In this document: in pieces, positions 1 through 8,998 of the stretch
Layout: every line of letters starts with the position of its first letter
Numbering within the stretch: position 1 is the first letter of the stretch
Source: an uncultured Alphaproteobacteria bacterium
GTDB lineage: Bacteria > Pseudomonadota > Alphaproteobacteria > SP197
Direction: 5' to 3'
NCBI GenBank assembly: GCA_958295695.1
Contig: OY282363.1
Span: 1,674,225 to 1,738,224, forward strand
Length of the DNA: 64,000 nucleotides
Translations under genes and position numbers: made by a program
Notes under the pieces: model-generated
Told to the model about the DNA's origin: nothing
What the model saw: the letters and a program-made list of their open reading frames with translations, nothing else
Database searches by the model: none

Positions 1-2
1 TG

Positions 3-1349
3 GAGAACGGAAAGACGGCTCTGGTGCCAAATGTGCCTGGAGATATCTGCTTTGGTTCAACAGAATTTCATGTGGTTCGTCCCGAGAAGGGGATTGATCC
101 TAAATGGATTGAGCAATTCCTCCTACAACACGAAACCCGACGCGAAGCCCGGCGCCAGATGGCTGGCGGTGTTGGGCAAATGCGTGTTCCTGCCGAGTTT
201 CTGAAGACTATCAAGATTCCAATCGCACCCCCGGTCGAGCAAACCCGCATCGTTGAGGCGCTCGACGAGTTGTTCTCCGATCTCGATGCCGGCGTGGCGG
301 CGTTGGAGCGGGCGCGGGAGAGGCTGAAGCTCTATCGCGCCTCGGTGCTCAAGGCGGCGGTGGAGGGGACGCTGACCGCCGATTGGCGCGCGGAGCATCC
401 CGACGTCGAGCCCGCGAGTGCGTTGTTGGAACGCATCCTCGTCGAGCGCCGCCGACTCTGGGAAGAAGATCAGCTCCGTAAATTCGCGGCGAAGGGCAAG
501 CCACCGCCGAAGAACTGGCGGGCGAGGTACAAGGAACCCGTTGCGCCCGATACCACCGGCTTGCCGACGCTACCGAAGGGGTGGGCCGTCGCGAGCATGG
601 ATGCCGTCACTACACGCATCACCAGCGGGTCGCGCGACTGGCGACAGTACTATGGTTCAGGTTCTGGAACCTTCATCATGGCTCAAAACGTAACCCCGGG
701 ACGGTATAACCCGGAATTTCGTCAGGCTGTTGATCCGCCGCCCAAAGACTCAAGTCGGGAAAGAAGTCGTGTCGAGATGGGTGATATACTTGTGACAATT
801 GTTGGTGCGAACACGGGAAATGTGTGCCATATACCATATGAATTGTCTGAACACTATGTTTGTCAGAGTGTCGCTCTTATGCGTCCAGTTTATCGATATA
901 TTTCCTCATTCCTGGATTTATACTGTAACTCTTCTTCGGGAGCACAACCTCACTACGCGCGGTATATCTATGGTGCCGGGCGTCCTCATTTGGGTTTCGA
1001 TCAACTGGCGATGACACCAGTTCTTTTGCCTCCCGTAGACGAACAAAACGCTATCGTCGAGTCCGTCAAAGATCAGCTTTCCATCGTCGACCACCTCGAA
1101 ACCGACATCGACGCCAAGCTGAAAACCGCCCGGGGTTTACGTCAGGCCATCCTGCGCCAGGCGTTTGCCGGCGAGCTTGTGCCGCGGGACCCGGACGACG
1201 AGCCCGCCTCGGAATTGCTGAAGCGCATCGCGGCGGCGCGCGCGGCGCGCGCCAGGGACGCGGCGGCGGCCAGGCGAGCGGCGCGGAAGACGGGCGGCGC
1301 CGGGCGGCGCGGACGGCCGCGCAAGAGGAAACCGGAGAAGGCAACCTGA
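3..1349 (+). CDS. hsdS: Type I restriction enzyme specificity subunit HsdS (5' truncated by window edge)
   Basis: DNA-recognition subunit of a type I restriction-modification complex. The reading frame is open to the first bases of the window, so the N-terminal target-recognition domain is missing its start; the visible part opens with ENGKTALVPN and GFGSTEFHV-like CFGSTEFHVVRP, typical of the end of TRD1. A conserved helical spacer follows (about residues 75-115), then TRD2 (about 190-360) with the DILVTIVGAN block, and a second helical repeat (ILRQAFAGELV). The C-terminus is a basic tail containing GRRGRPRKRK, an AT-hook-like motif. The TRD2 stretch (about 640-1080) is clearly lower in GC than the flanking helical segments, as expected for exchanged recognition domains. 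Its stop overlaps the ATG of hsdM. An internal GTG at 24 is not a credible start. Confidence 0.9.
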   Translation, partial: ENGKTALVPNVPGDICFGSTEFHVVRPEKGIDPKWIEQFLLQHETRREARRQMAGGVGQMRVPAEFLKTIKIPIAPPVEQTRIVEALDELFSDLDAGVAALERARERLKLYRASVLKAAVEGTLTADWRAEHPDVEPASALLERILVERRRLWEEDQLRKFAAKGKPPPKNWRARYKEPVAPDTTGLPTLPKGWAVASMDAVTTRITSGSRDWRQYYGSGSGTFIMAQNVTPGRYNPEFRQAVDPPPKDSSRERSRVEMGDILVTIVGANTGNVCHIPYELSEHYVCQSVALMRPVYRYISSFLDLYCNSSSGAQPHYARYIYGAGRPHLGFDQLAMTPVLLPPVDEQNAIVESVKDQLSIVDHLETDIDAKLKTARGLRQAILRQAFAGELVPRDPDDEPASELLKRIAAARAARARDAAAARRAARKTGGAGRRGRPRKRKPEKAT

Positions 1350-2848
1350 TGGACGCATCGCAAATCGGCAAGCGGGCCTGGAGCTACGCCGGCGTCCTCC
1401 AGGACGCGGGGCTGTCCTGCTTCGAATACGTCGAGCAGCTGACCCTGCTGCTCTTCCTCAAGATGGCGGACCAGCTCACCGAGCCGCCATATGGGCGCGA
1501 ACCGATCGTGCCGCCGGAACTCGGCTGGAAGGCCCTGCTTGGCCTCGACGGCGCCGCGCTGGAGGACAAATACCGTGACAGCCTCGAAGAGCTCGGCGCC
1601 GCGCCGGGCATGCTCGGCGTCGTCTTCAAGGGCGCGCGCTGCGAGATCCACAATCCGGCGCTCCTGAAGCAGCTCATCGTCAACCTGCTCGACCGAGTGG
1701 ACTGGCTGTCGCTGCCGGTGGACGTGAAGGGCACGATCTACGAGGAGCTGCTCGCGCGGTCGGCGCAGGAGTCCTCGCGCGGCGCCGGCCAGTACTTCAC
1801 CCCGCGCCCGGTCGTCCAGACCATGTGCGAGGTCATGCGGCCGACGCCGGACGACCGCGTCTGCGACCCCGCGGCGGGCACCGGCGGCTTCCTGTGCGAG
1901 GCTTACCGATACGTTCTCGACCGCCACGGCGACCGCCTCGACCGCGACGAGTTGCGCGCGTTACGGACCGATCTGGTCGAGGGCATGGAGCTGTCGCCCA
2001 AGGTCGGACGCATGTGCGCGATGAACGCCTATCTGCACGGCATCGGCGACGACCGGGCGGTCGTGCATACCGGGCATGACAGCCTGTCCGCGCCGTGGAG
2101 CGGCGAATACTCGATGGTCCTCGCCAATCCGCCTTTCGGCAAGAAGCAGAGCTTGCTGTTCGTCAACGAGGAGGGCGAGACGGAGAAAGAGGATCAGGTC
2201 GTCGTCCGCGAGGATTTCTGGACCTCGACGAGCAACAAGCAGCTGAACTTCGTGCAGCACATCCATACGCTGCTGAAGATCGACGGCCGCGCCGGGGTCG
2301 TGGTGCCGGACAACGTGCTGTTCGAGGGCGGGGCGGGCGAGAAGGTGCGCCGCAACCTGCTGGAGAAATGCCGGGTCCATACCCTGCTGCGGCTGCCGAC
2401 CGGCATCTGGTACTCGCCGGGCGTCAAGGCGAACGTGATCTTCTTCGACAAGAAGGAAGGCCGCGCCGAGCCCTGGACCGACCGGCTGTGGGTCTACGAT
2501 TTGCGCACCAACAAGCACTTCACGTTGAAGCAGAAGCCGATCCGGCGGGAGGATTTCGACGAGTTCGTCGAATGCTGCAAGCCGGGCCGGATGCACGAGC
2601 GCGAAGCGACATGGAGCGAGGACAACCCGGCCGGACGCTGGCGGTCCTACGATTACGAGGACCTGCTGAAGCGCGACAAGCTGAGCCTCGACCTGTTCTG
2701 GATCAGAGACGAGAGCCTGACCGACACCGACTCCCTGCCCCCGCCCCACGTCATCGCCGCCGAGATCGCCGACGACCTGGAAGCGGCCCTGGCGCGGTTC
2801 ACCAAGATCGCGGCGCGGCTGGAACGAGCGGATACGGCTCACGATTGA
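1349..2848 (+). CDS. hsdM: Type I restriction-modification N6-adenine methyltransferase HsdM
   Basis: Methylates adenine within the site chosen by HsdS. 499 residues, normal for the short HsdM class. The N-terminal helical HsdM domain (about 1-130) is followed by the QYFTPRPVV entry to the Rossmann methyltransferase; the SAM motif DPAAGTGGFL lies near residue 174 and the catalytic NPPF near 260. Start ATG overlaps the hsdS stop (TGATG), so the two are translationally coupled. The order S then M is the reverse of the common hsdM-hsdS order, and no hsdR is seen downstream in the window; the nuclease subunit may lie upstream of the window or be absent, leaving a methylation-only system. Confidence 0.95.
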   Translation: MDASQIGKRAWSYAGVLQDAGLSCFEYVEQLTLLLFLKMADQLTEPPYGREPIVPPELGWKALLGLDGAALEDKYRDSLEELGAAPGMLGVVFKGARCEIHNPALLKQLIVNLLDRVDWLSLPVDVKGTIYEELLARSAQESSRGAGQYFTPRPVVQTMCEVMRPTPDDRVCDPAAGTGGFLCEAYRYVLDRHGDRLDRDELRALRTDLVEGMELSPKVGRMCAMNAYLHGIGDDRAVVHTGHDSLSAPWSGEYSMVLANPPFGKKQSLLFVNEEGETEKEDQVVVREDFWTSTSNKQLNFVQHIHTLLKIDGRAGVVVPDNVLFEGGAGEKVRRNLLEKCRVHTLLRLPTGIWYSPGVKANVIFFDKKEGRAEPWTDRLWVYDLRTNKHFTLKQKPIRREDFDEFVECCKPGRMHEREATWSEDNPAGRWRSYDYEDLLKRDKLSLDLFWIRDESLTDTDSLPPPHVIAAEIADDLEAALARFTKIAARLERADTAHD

Positions 2849-3245
2849 GTCGGGTCCACGGACCCTTTCCACGCCGGCCGCCAAGTGCCGCGAGGGCCGG
2901 GGACCGCGATCCCCCGGCGCCGGCCCGCGCTCTTGTCCCCCCGCACCTGGGGAGCGAGGGCGGCCCATCGTCAGGTAATGCCCTGTTCGTGGTCCGCTCG
3001 TCGTGTTGGCACAGTGTTGATTCTGTGATTCATCCGAAACCAGGTGAAGAACGAAGGACGTCCAAATACCCTTTATTTCCAACAAGTTGTTTCGTTCGTG
3101 GAGACGCATTCAAGCCTTTGCGGTTCAATCCGAAGGACATGACGATCTCCTTGTGGTCCTGGTTGCCGGCGTGGAGTTGGCGAACGGGTCCGGTCTCTCT
3201 CGATCCCTTCCCGTTCACCTTCTCGAACCTTCCCTTTCCCTCTCG
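2849..3245. other. Intergenic region after hsdM, no gene recognised
   Basis: About 400 bp between hsdM and the small minus-strand gene. The stretch 2990-3130 is lower in GC than its surroundings. The short frames on both strands have no recognisable domain, and no tRNA or clear hairpin-plus-T-run terminator was seen. Confidence 0.4.
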
Positions 3246-3416
3246 TCATCCGTCCGCGCCGGCGCCGGGAGAGAGGCCCCGGAGTTCGCGGATCGCCCGG
3301 ACCGGCAGTCCGATCTCGGCCAGCAGCCGGTCGCTGGCGAAGGACGGTTGGAAGTCGTCGTCGTTGCCGTCGGCGAGGCGGACGGCGGTCGGTGTCTCGA
3401 AGAGGTCGTCGAACAT
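3246..3416 (-). CDS. Small acidic protein of unknown function (56 aa)
   Basis: Not recognised. The product starts MFDDLFETPTAVRLADGN and is acidic in its first half, with a short amphipathic helix-like segment (DRLLAEIGLPVRAIRELRG) toward the end. It is unlike the Pro/Arg-rich translations of the neighbouring non-coding frames. The start is supported by GGGAG eight bases upstream of the ATG. It lies in the accessory segment with the MoxR-like ATPase and integrase, on the same strand as both, so a mobile-element cargo or accessory role is an inference only. Confidence 0.5.
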   Translation of the reverse strand: MFDDLFETPTAVRLADGNDDDFQPSFASDRLLAEIGLPVRAIRELRGLSPGAGADG

Positions 3417-3825
3417 GGAAAGCTCCCGTGTTGGAGGGGTCGGGAACGCCGCCGGGTGGGAGTCTCCCTCTCGCTCCGGGGCGTTCGCCCCTTCCAGGCT
3501 TTCCACTCCTCGTCTTTCCGGCCGGGAACCGCGCCGGTCGGGCGCGCCGGGCAAGGCGGGCAACCCGCGTGGCTCTCCATGGGACTCGCCGCGCGGCCGT
3601 GGCGGGTTTGGGGCCAGCCCCCGGCCCACGCACGGACCGCTCTCTCGTGACGTGAGCGGCGCTTGCGGTTCGCTTCGGTGAACGCAGCGCCCGACGGTCG
3701 CGGGTTCCCGATCCCGACGGGAAGGGTTCCCGCGCGTCCGGGCCGCAAGCCGTCTTCCGCGCGGCAAAGGCGGCGCCCGCCGAGGCCGTCGGGAAGGTCA
3801 AGGCCATCGCGCGGCAAGCCGACAG
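3417..3825. other. Intergenic region upstream of two divergent genes
   Basis: About 410 bp separating the small minus-strand gene from the unknown plus-strand gene at 3826. It should hold the promoters of both. It is GC-rich with several short inverted repeats (for example CCGGGGCG near 3476), but no box matches a known element well enough to call. Long frames here are Pro/Arg-rich and look non-coding. Confidence 0.35.
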
Positions 3826-5538
3826 GTGGACGACGGCGGGAAGACGAAGGAGGATGCCGGCGCCGCCGTGCCGGCGGAAACAAGACGGGATCGTGCGATG
3901 GCCGCCCGAGAGGGAGGTAGTCTGGCCGAGCAGCTGGCGTCGGCGTTGCCGCGCATGCGCGGTGTGCGCCGGCCCGTGCCGCCGGCGTGTCGGATAAGGA
4001 TGCGCATCCCCGCGGACGATCTCGGCGGCGCGTTCGGCGAAGTGCGGGACGAAGTATTGCGCTGGATGCAGGACCGCGCCGGGCGGCGTCTGCCGGAGGA
4101 GGCGTGGCGCGGCGAAGGGTTCGAACTCGCCGGGGCCGGTCCGCTCCGCGTCGAAGCGGCGCCGGCGCGGGATGCCGGCCGCTGGACGGCGCGGCTGGAC
4201 GAGGCCGACGGGGATGCGCCGGACCGCTTATGGGCGACCGAAGCCGAGATCGCCAGGGACGGAGCGGCGATAAGCGTACATGTGCGGCTCGGCTGCGCGG
4301 CGCGGGGAGAAAGCCCGCCCGCCCTGTCCGTTCCCGGCCTCGTCCGGCGGATCGCGGACCGGTTCGTCATCGTCGTCGACGGCCGGCCGGTCGGCGCCGG
4401 GCCCTGGCTCGTCGATACGCCGGAACGGGCGGAGACGCTTCTCGCACTGCTCCGCGACCCGGAGCGCGAGCGGGACGTGCTGACGATCGCCACGCACGAT
4501 CTCGACGACGATCCCTCGACCGCGCTGGTCTCGCCGCGATCCGTCTTCGAACGCACGCTGGGCGCGGCCCATGTCGCCATCGTCACGGCGACGGCCGCTT
4601 TCGCCCTGACGGATCGGGTCGGCAAGGAACTGTCCGTCTTCCGCCAGGCGGTGCGGACCTACAAGCCCGGCTTCGATCCCTGGCGGGCGGAACCCCGCGA
4701 CCATCCGCTCGCCGTCGGGACGCGCATATCCGCCTGGGCCGGCGGACCGGAAGCCTTCGAAGACTTCTTCGTCGCCACCTGCTTGCGCGCCACCGTCGGA
4801 GCCGCGAACCGAGAGGAGCACTCGCCGTTCCCCTTCGTCGCGAGACGGACCGCCCCGGCGCCGCCGCGCACCCTCGTTCCCCCGGCCACACCCTCGGGGG
4901 ACGAACGGCTGGACGCGCCGCGGCGGGAGAACGAGGAACTCAGGATCGAGAATCTGAGACTGGCGGAAGCGCTGGGCAAGGAGCGCGCCGCCGCCGGTGC
5001 CGCGCGGAAGGAGATCAAGAGTCTCAAGGACCGGGTGGCCCATCTCGAACGCCTGCAAGGCAATGCGGGGGCGCATCCCGACGGGCCGGCCGTTCCAGAC
5101 AGCCTCAAGCAACTCGAGCAATGGTCGAAGGAACATCTGGACGGCAGGGTCCGGCTGCATCCAAGGGCGATCGGGGCGGCGAAGAAATCGAAGTTCGAGG
5201 ATGTCGCGCTCGCGTATCGCGCCTTGCTGATCCTGCGCGATCGTTACGTCCCGATGCGCCTGGAGGGCGGCGCCGACAGGCGGGCCGCATACCGGGAGGC
5301 GCTGGCCCGGGAAGGGCTCAAGGACGAGCAGACCTTCGCCGGCACGCGGGCGGGCGAGCATGGCGACGCCTATAACGTCGAGCATGGCGGGCGCAATCGG
5401 CGGCTCGAACGGCATCTGAAAGGCAGCAACGCCCGCGACGAACGCCGCGGGTTCCGCCTCTACTTCTTCTGGGACGATAGCGACCGGGAGGTCGTCGTCG
5501 GCTGGCTGCCCAACCACCTGCCGACGAGGATCAGTTGA
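3826..5538 (+). CDS. Unknown three-part protein with coiled coil and conserved C-terminal domain (570 aa)
   Basis: Function not recognised. The N-terminal 340 residues look globular (alternating alpha/beta, with an FRQAVRTYKPGFDPW block near residue 275). A Pro-rich linker then leads to a predicted coiled coil (about 365-410, heptad-like ENEELRIENLRLAEAL). The last 150 residues form a separate domain ending RLYFFWDDSDREVVVGWLPNHL; I recall similar endings in uncharacterised proteins of bacterial accessory regions. No catalytic motif, signal peptide or membrane segment is evident. The start is uncertain: GTG 3826 is the longest, with GTG 3868 (after AAGGAGG) and ATG 3898 as alternatives. It stands alone on the plus strand between restriction-modification genes and an integrase, so a defence role is possible but unproven. 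Confidence 0.7.
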   Translation: MDDGGKTKEDAGAAVPAETRRDRAMAAREGGSLAEQLASALPRMRGVRRPVPPACRIRMRIPADDLGGAFGEVRDEVLRWMQDRAGRRLPEEAWRGEGFELAGAGPLRVEAAPARDAGRWTARLDEADGDAPDRLWATEAEIARDGAAISVHVRLGCAARGESPPALSVPGLVRRIADRFVIVVDGRPVGAGPWLVDTPERAETLLALLRDPERERDVLTIATHDLDDDPSTALVSPRSVFERTLGAAHVAIVTATAAFALTDRVGKELSVFRQAVRTYKPGFDPWRAEPRDHPLAVGTRISAWAGGPEAFEDFFVATCLRATVGAANREEHSPFPFVARRTAPAPPRTLVPPATPSGDERLDAPRRENEELRIENLRLAEALGKERAAAGAARKEIKSLKDRVAHLERLQGNAGAHPDGPAVPDSLKQLEQWSKEHLDGRVRLHPRAIGAAKKSKFEDVALAYRALLILRDRYVPMRLEGGADRRAAYREALAREGLKDEQTFAGTRAGEHGDAYNVEHGGRNRRLERHLKGSNARDERRGFRLYFFWDDSDREVVVGWLPNHLPTRIS

Positions 5539-5811
5539 CCTCCGGGGCCGCGCCGGGGGAATGCGCCCCGGCGTTCTCGCGGAAGACCCCGGCCGGCGCC
5601 CGGTCGGAAAGGCCGAGCGCACGCCGGCGATCGATCGTCATCTCGAACTCGATCGCCGGACGGTCGCGGCCGAACACGATGCGGTCCCGCGGCCAGCCGC
5701 CGACAACGCGCCATGGCCTCGGAACATCCCCATAGGCAGGCGTTCGCCATGACGCACCGCGCACCGACAACCGGCCACACCGCGGGGCGGGCAACGCGGG
5801 CCGGATTGGGC
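5539..5811. other. Short region with a possible minus-strand gene remnant
   Basis: A minus-strand frame ending at 5531 translates to a plausible tail (VVGGWPRDRIVFGRDRPA, then EFEMTIDRRRALGLS), but it has no supported start and overlaps the end of the preceding convergent gene. I regard it as a possible remnant only. Confidence 0.2.
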
Positions 5812-6187
5812 TTACTCCGTTTTCGAAGGTCCCTGGCGTTCGAGCTTCACGCCGAAGCCCCGGCCCCTGACGATGGCGTCGTCGCCGAACTTCTCCCGCA
5901 CCGCGTCCAGCGCCTTGTCGACGCCGCTGTCGGGCGAAGCGCCGCCGAACAGGTCGCCCTGGTCGTCCCAGGGCAGCGTGTTGGCGTAGTGCGCGGTCCG
6001 CGCCTTGCCCTCGGTCGGTTCGGCGAAGGCGCTCTTGGGCAGGAGGCGCTTGTTGTAGCGCCCGGCGTCGGTGTCGGCGTCGTGGTGGATGGCGACGTGG
6101 CGGCTCGCCTCGCGGTCGTGGGTGGAGGCGGCCGGACCAGGCGTTGATGCGCAAGGATACGAGCATGGCGTCCCTGGTGAGGTCCAT
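5812..6187 (-). pseudogene. Frameshifted chimeric gene: DUF3150-like N-terminus joined to a Pol IV-like C-terminal tail
   Basis: The ATG at 6187 has GGGAG eight bases upstream and begins MDLTRDAMLVSLRINAWSGR, like proteins I associate with DUF3150 that sit beside MoxR ATPases in phages and plasmids. After RL(H) the frame breaks at a CCC run near 6122; removing one C restores DREASRHVAIHHDADTDAGR and onward to the stop at 5812. The last 45 residues (DLFGG, VDKALDAVREKFGDDAIVRG) instead resemble the C-terminal tail of DinB/ImuB-type polymerases. The usual middle and end of the first family are missing, so the locus looks like a deletion fusion plus a one-base frameshift. It follows the ATPase by 24 bp in the same direction. 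Confidence 0.6.
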
Positions 6188-6211
6188 GGGTTGGTCTCCC
6201 TGGAAATGGCG

Positions 6212-7231
6212 TCAGCGGGTTCTGGCGGCGGCCCAGCGGATGAACGCCTCGGTGTGCTGCAAGGCCGGCTCGCGGCGGATGCAGGAGCCGACGAGGAACT
6301 CGCCGACCTCGCGCCGGAGGCGGGTGTCGTAGGCGACGATGGCGCCGAGATTGACGTCGTCGGCGAGACGGTAGAGCGAGCCGCACAGCGCGATCAGGGC
6401 GCTGGCGTTGTCGGGGACGGGTGCGTTCTCGGGATCGTCGATGACGGCGCGGGGGTGGGGCAGGTCGCGCCAGACCTTGAGGAAAGCCGAGAACTCGACC
6501 GCGGCGGCCTCGCCGACGGCGCCCCGGAACAGGGCGCGCTCGGCGGCCGGGTCGAGGCCGTTGCGGCGATGCACGATGTTGGAGACGAACTCCCAGGTGC
6601 GCGGACAGGGGAAGGCCTTCTCCGCCGATCGGGGATCGAAGTCGTGCAACAGCTCGGGGCGCATCTGGACGAAGAACAGGACCTCGGGCGCGATGCCGTT
6701 CCCCGCGCCCCAGGCGCACCAGTCGGGCGCATCGACACGGATCTCCAGATCCACGAAGCGGGAGGCGAGCGGCGTCGGCATGCGGTGGACGCCGCCGCGG
6801 TCGGTCTCGCGGTTGCCGCAGGCGATGAGCGCCGCGCCGTCGGGGAGTTCGTACTCGCCGCGGCGCCGGTCGAGGACGAGCTGGTACAAGGCGGCCTGGA
6901 CCATGGGCACGGCCGAGGGCAGTTCCTCCAGGTTGACGAGCCAGCGCCCGTCCGCGTCGGAGGGCGGCAGGAAGGCGGGCGGCGCCCAGCGGGTGCGGTC
7001 ACGACCGTCGCGCCACGGGATGCCGCGCAGGTCGACCGGATCGAGCAACAGGGCGCGGACATCGATGTACTCGCGCCCCGCGTCGGCGGCGACCTGTTGG
7101 GCGATCTGGGACTTGGCGCATCCGGGCGGCCCCCAGACGATGGCCGGCTGGCGCGCCTCGACCGGAAGCGCGAGCGTGTCGGCGAGTTCGCCGGGGCGCA
7201 GCGAGTAGTCGGCGGAGATGGTGTCGGGCAT
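6212..7231 (-). CDS. MoxR-type AAA ATPase
   Basis: AAA+ ATPase with Walker A GPPGCAKSQ (about residues 38-46), Walker B-like LVNLEELPSA, and sensor-like ACGNRETD. 339 residues, normal for the single-domain MoxR class. Family members act as chaperones that remodel partner proteins, often encoded with a VWA or DUF3150-type protein; here the expected partner is the damaged gene 24 bp downstream, so the ATPase may now lack its client. The ATG at 7231 is chosen over one at 7261 because GGAG precedes it and the product then starts MPDTISADYSLRP. It probably belongs to the same mobile segment as the integrase. Confidence 0.8.
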   Translation of the reverse strand: MPDTISADYSLRPGELADTLALPVEARQPAIVWGPPGCAKSQIAQQVAADAGREYIDVRALLLDPVDLRGIPWRDGRDRTRWAPPAFLPPSDADGRWLVNLEELPSAVPMVQAALYQLVLDRRRGEYELPDGAALIACGNRETDRGGVHRMPTPLASRFVDLEIRVDAPDWCAWGAGNGIAPEVLFFVQMRPELLHDFDPRSAEKAFPCPRTWEFVSNIVHRRNGLDPAAERALFRGAVGEAAAVEFSAFLKVWRDLPHPRAVIDDPENAPVPDNASALIALCGSLYRLADDVNLGAIVAYDTRLRREVGEFLVGSCIRREPALQHTEAFIRWAAARTR

Positions 7232-7810
7232 GACGGGCTCCGGGCGGGATTGCGGAAGCAAGGGAAGGCGCGGCCCGAACGCCCCTCGGCGTCCAGCTTT
7301 CGCCCGGACCCCCGGCCCGGCTCCGACTCCCGGCGGCGCGAAACAGGTCGGGACTGGCGCCGGAAGGAGGAGAGAGTGCGCCAGTCACGAAAACGGGGGA
7401 CCCCCGCGCACGAGCGGCGAGCGCATACGAAAAGCGGAGGGCAATCGCCGTCCGGGATCACCGCCGCGACGCTGTTCGCGGTCCGTGAGGCGGCCGGTAT
7501 GGCCCCTTGGCATCCCCACGAGCACGAGGGATCTTCAGGCGATCGTGAACAATGCGATCGAGGAGCGCACGCGCCTGTCCAGCGCCTGTCCCGTAGCGCC
7601 CTGAAAAGAAGATATATGCAGCGCGTTACGACGCGTCGTCCGTGGCGCCGACTTCGGCGACATGGCGCGAGAACCGCCCGGCACGGCGGACCGGACGCGA
7701 TCGGCGAGGTGCGCCGGACACCACGCCACGCCTGTCCAACGCACCGCGTCGCGGGCATCCGCCAGGTTCGGTCGGACCAAGGCAGTCCCGTCAACGCCCG
7801 CCGCCGGCCA
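7232..7810. other. Intergenic region between ATPase gene and integrase gene
   Basis: About 580 bp upstream of the ATPase gene and downstream of the integrase gene, both on the minus strand. A short AT-rich patch near 7600-7620 (aaaagaagatatatgc) is the best candidate for the ATPase promoter. No convincing gene or RNA was found. Confidence 0.35.
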
Positions 7811-8998
7811 TCACGCCGCGCTTGAGGCCGCCTCCTTCGCAAGAATGTCCGCGCCGATGCTGCCCGCGATCCTGGACGCGGACGCCTTGACCGAGTCCCG
7901 CGCCAGATGCGCGTAGCGCGCCGTGGTCTGGACCTGTGTGTGACCCAACAGCTTACCTATCATCGGAAGGCTTTCGCCGAGCGCCAGCGCGCGGGAAGCG
8001 AACGAGTGCCGAAGATCGTGGATGCGCACGTCATCCAGTCCGGCGCGTTTTCGAACACGGTCCCACGGAGGCTGAAGATCGGCCAGATGCGCGCCCGGCC
8101 TGCTGCCCGGAATGACCCAGGGATTGTCCGCGAGACGGGGCAATCGCGACAGCACTTCCGCCGCCGCGGGCGACAGCGGTACAAGGCGCGCCCCCGTCTT
8201 GCCGTCCGGCAGCCGCAGCTCGCCGGCTTCCAGGTCCACATCCTCCCAGCGAAGCCTCACGATCTCGTTGCGCCGGCATCCGGTCAGCATCAACAGACGG
8301 ATTGCCGCCGCCGCGTAAGCGGACACCGACCCTTCCGCCTCCATCCCGTTCAGGACCTCCCCGAGCCAACGGAACTCCTCGTCCGACAGGAACCGCTCGC
8401 GCTTGCTCTCCTTGTACTTTCGAACGAACCGGCACGGATTGCCGCCCTCGCGCCGCAGTCCCCATAGCTCCGCCAAGTTGAAGATCTTGGACTCGATCTC
8501 GAGCACCCGGTTCGCCTGATACGGAATGTCCCGCGAGCGGTAGTGCAGCGCCGACACGTGCTCTCGCTCGACCGCCTCGACGGCCAGAATGCCGTAGGCC
8601 GGCAGGATGAACTTGTCGAGCACCCGACGGTAGAGCTTCACCGAGCTCGGCTTGCAGTGCACCGCCACGTATTCCTCCAGATACCGCTCCGCGAGCGCCG
8701 CCACGGTCACCGTGTCCGCGGACGCGGGTTCCGGAGCCTCGCCCCCCTTGATGCGGGCAATGGCGAGCGCGGCCTTGCGCCGGGCCTGATCGGCCGAGAT
8801 GACCCCGTGGCGGCCAAGGGTGATCCGCCTGGACTTTCCGTCCGCGCGGCACTGCGCCACATAGACCTTGGCGCCCGACGGATAGACCCGTACTCCGAAG
8901 CCGGGGAGCTCGCGGTCCCAGAACACGGCATCCTTGTCGCCGACGGAAAGGCCGTCGACGGTGCGCTTGGAGATCGTTCGGTATTGCAGTTTGGCCAT
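7811..8998 (-). CDS. Tyrosine recombinase integrase with DUF4102-type arm-binding domain
   Basis: Site-specific recombinase of the P4/bacteriophage integrase class, 395 residues. The N-terminal arm-DNA-binding domain (about 1-90) has the hallmark FWDRELPGFGVRVYPSG; a SAM-like core-binding domain follows (about 100-190). The catalytic domain shows R in LTGCRRNEI (about 243), HxLR in IHDLRHSFAS (about 323), LGH and the Tyr nucleophile in TARYAHL (about 360). All expected catalytic residues are present, so it may be active. It is transcribed away from the core gene at 9317 and marks one end of the accessory segment. Confidence 0.95.
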   Translation of the reverse strand: MAKLQYRTISKRTVDGLSVGDKDAVFWDRELPGFGVRVYPSGAKVYVAQCRADGKSRRITLGRHGVISADQARRKAALAIARIKGGEAPEPASADTVTVAALAERYLEEYVAVHCKPSSVKLYRRVLDKFILPAYGILAVEAVEREHVSALHYRSRDIPYQANRVLEIESKIFNLAELWGLRREGGNPCRFVRKYKESKRERFLSDEEFRWLGEVLNGMEAEGSVSAYAAAAIRLLMLTGCRRNEIVRLRWEDVDLEAGELRLPDGKTGARLVPLSPAAAEVLSRLPRLADNPWVIPGSRPGAHLADLQPPWDRVRKRAGLDDVRIHDLRHSFASRALALGESLPMIGKLLGHTQVQTTARYAHLARDSVKASASRIAGSIGADILAKEAASSAA

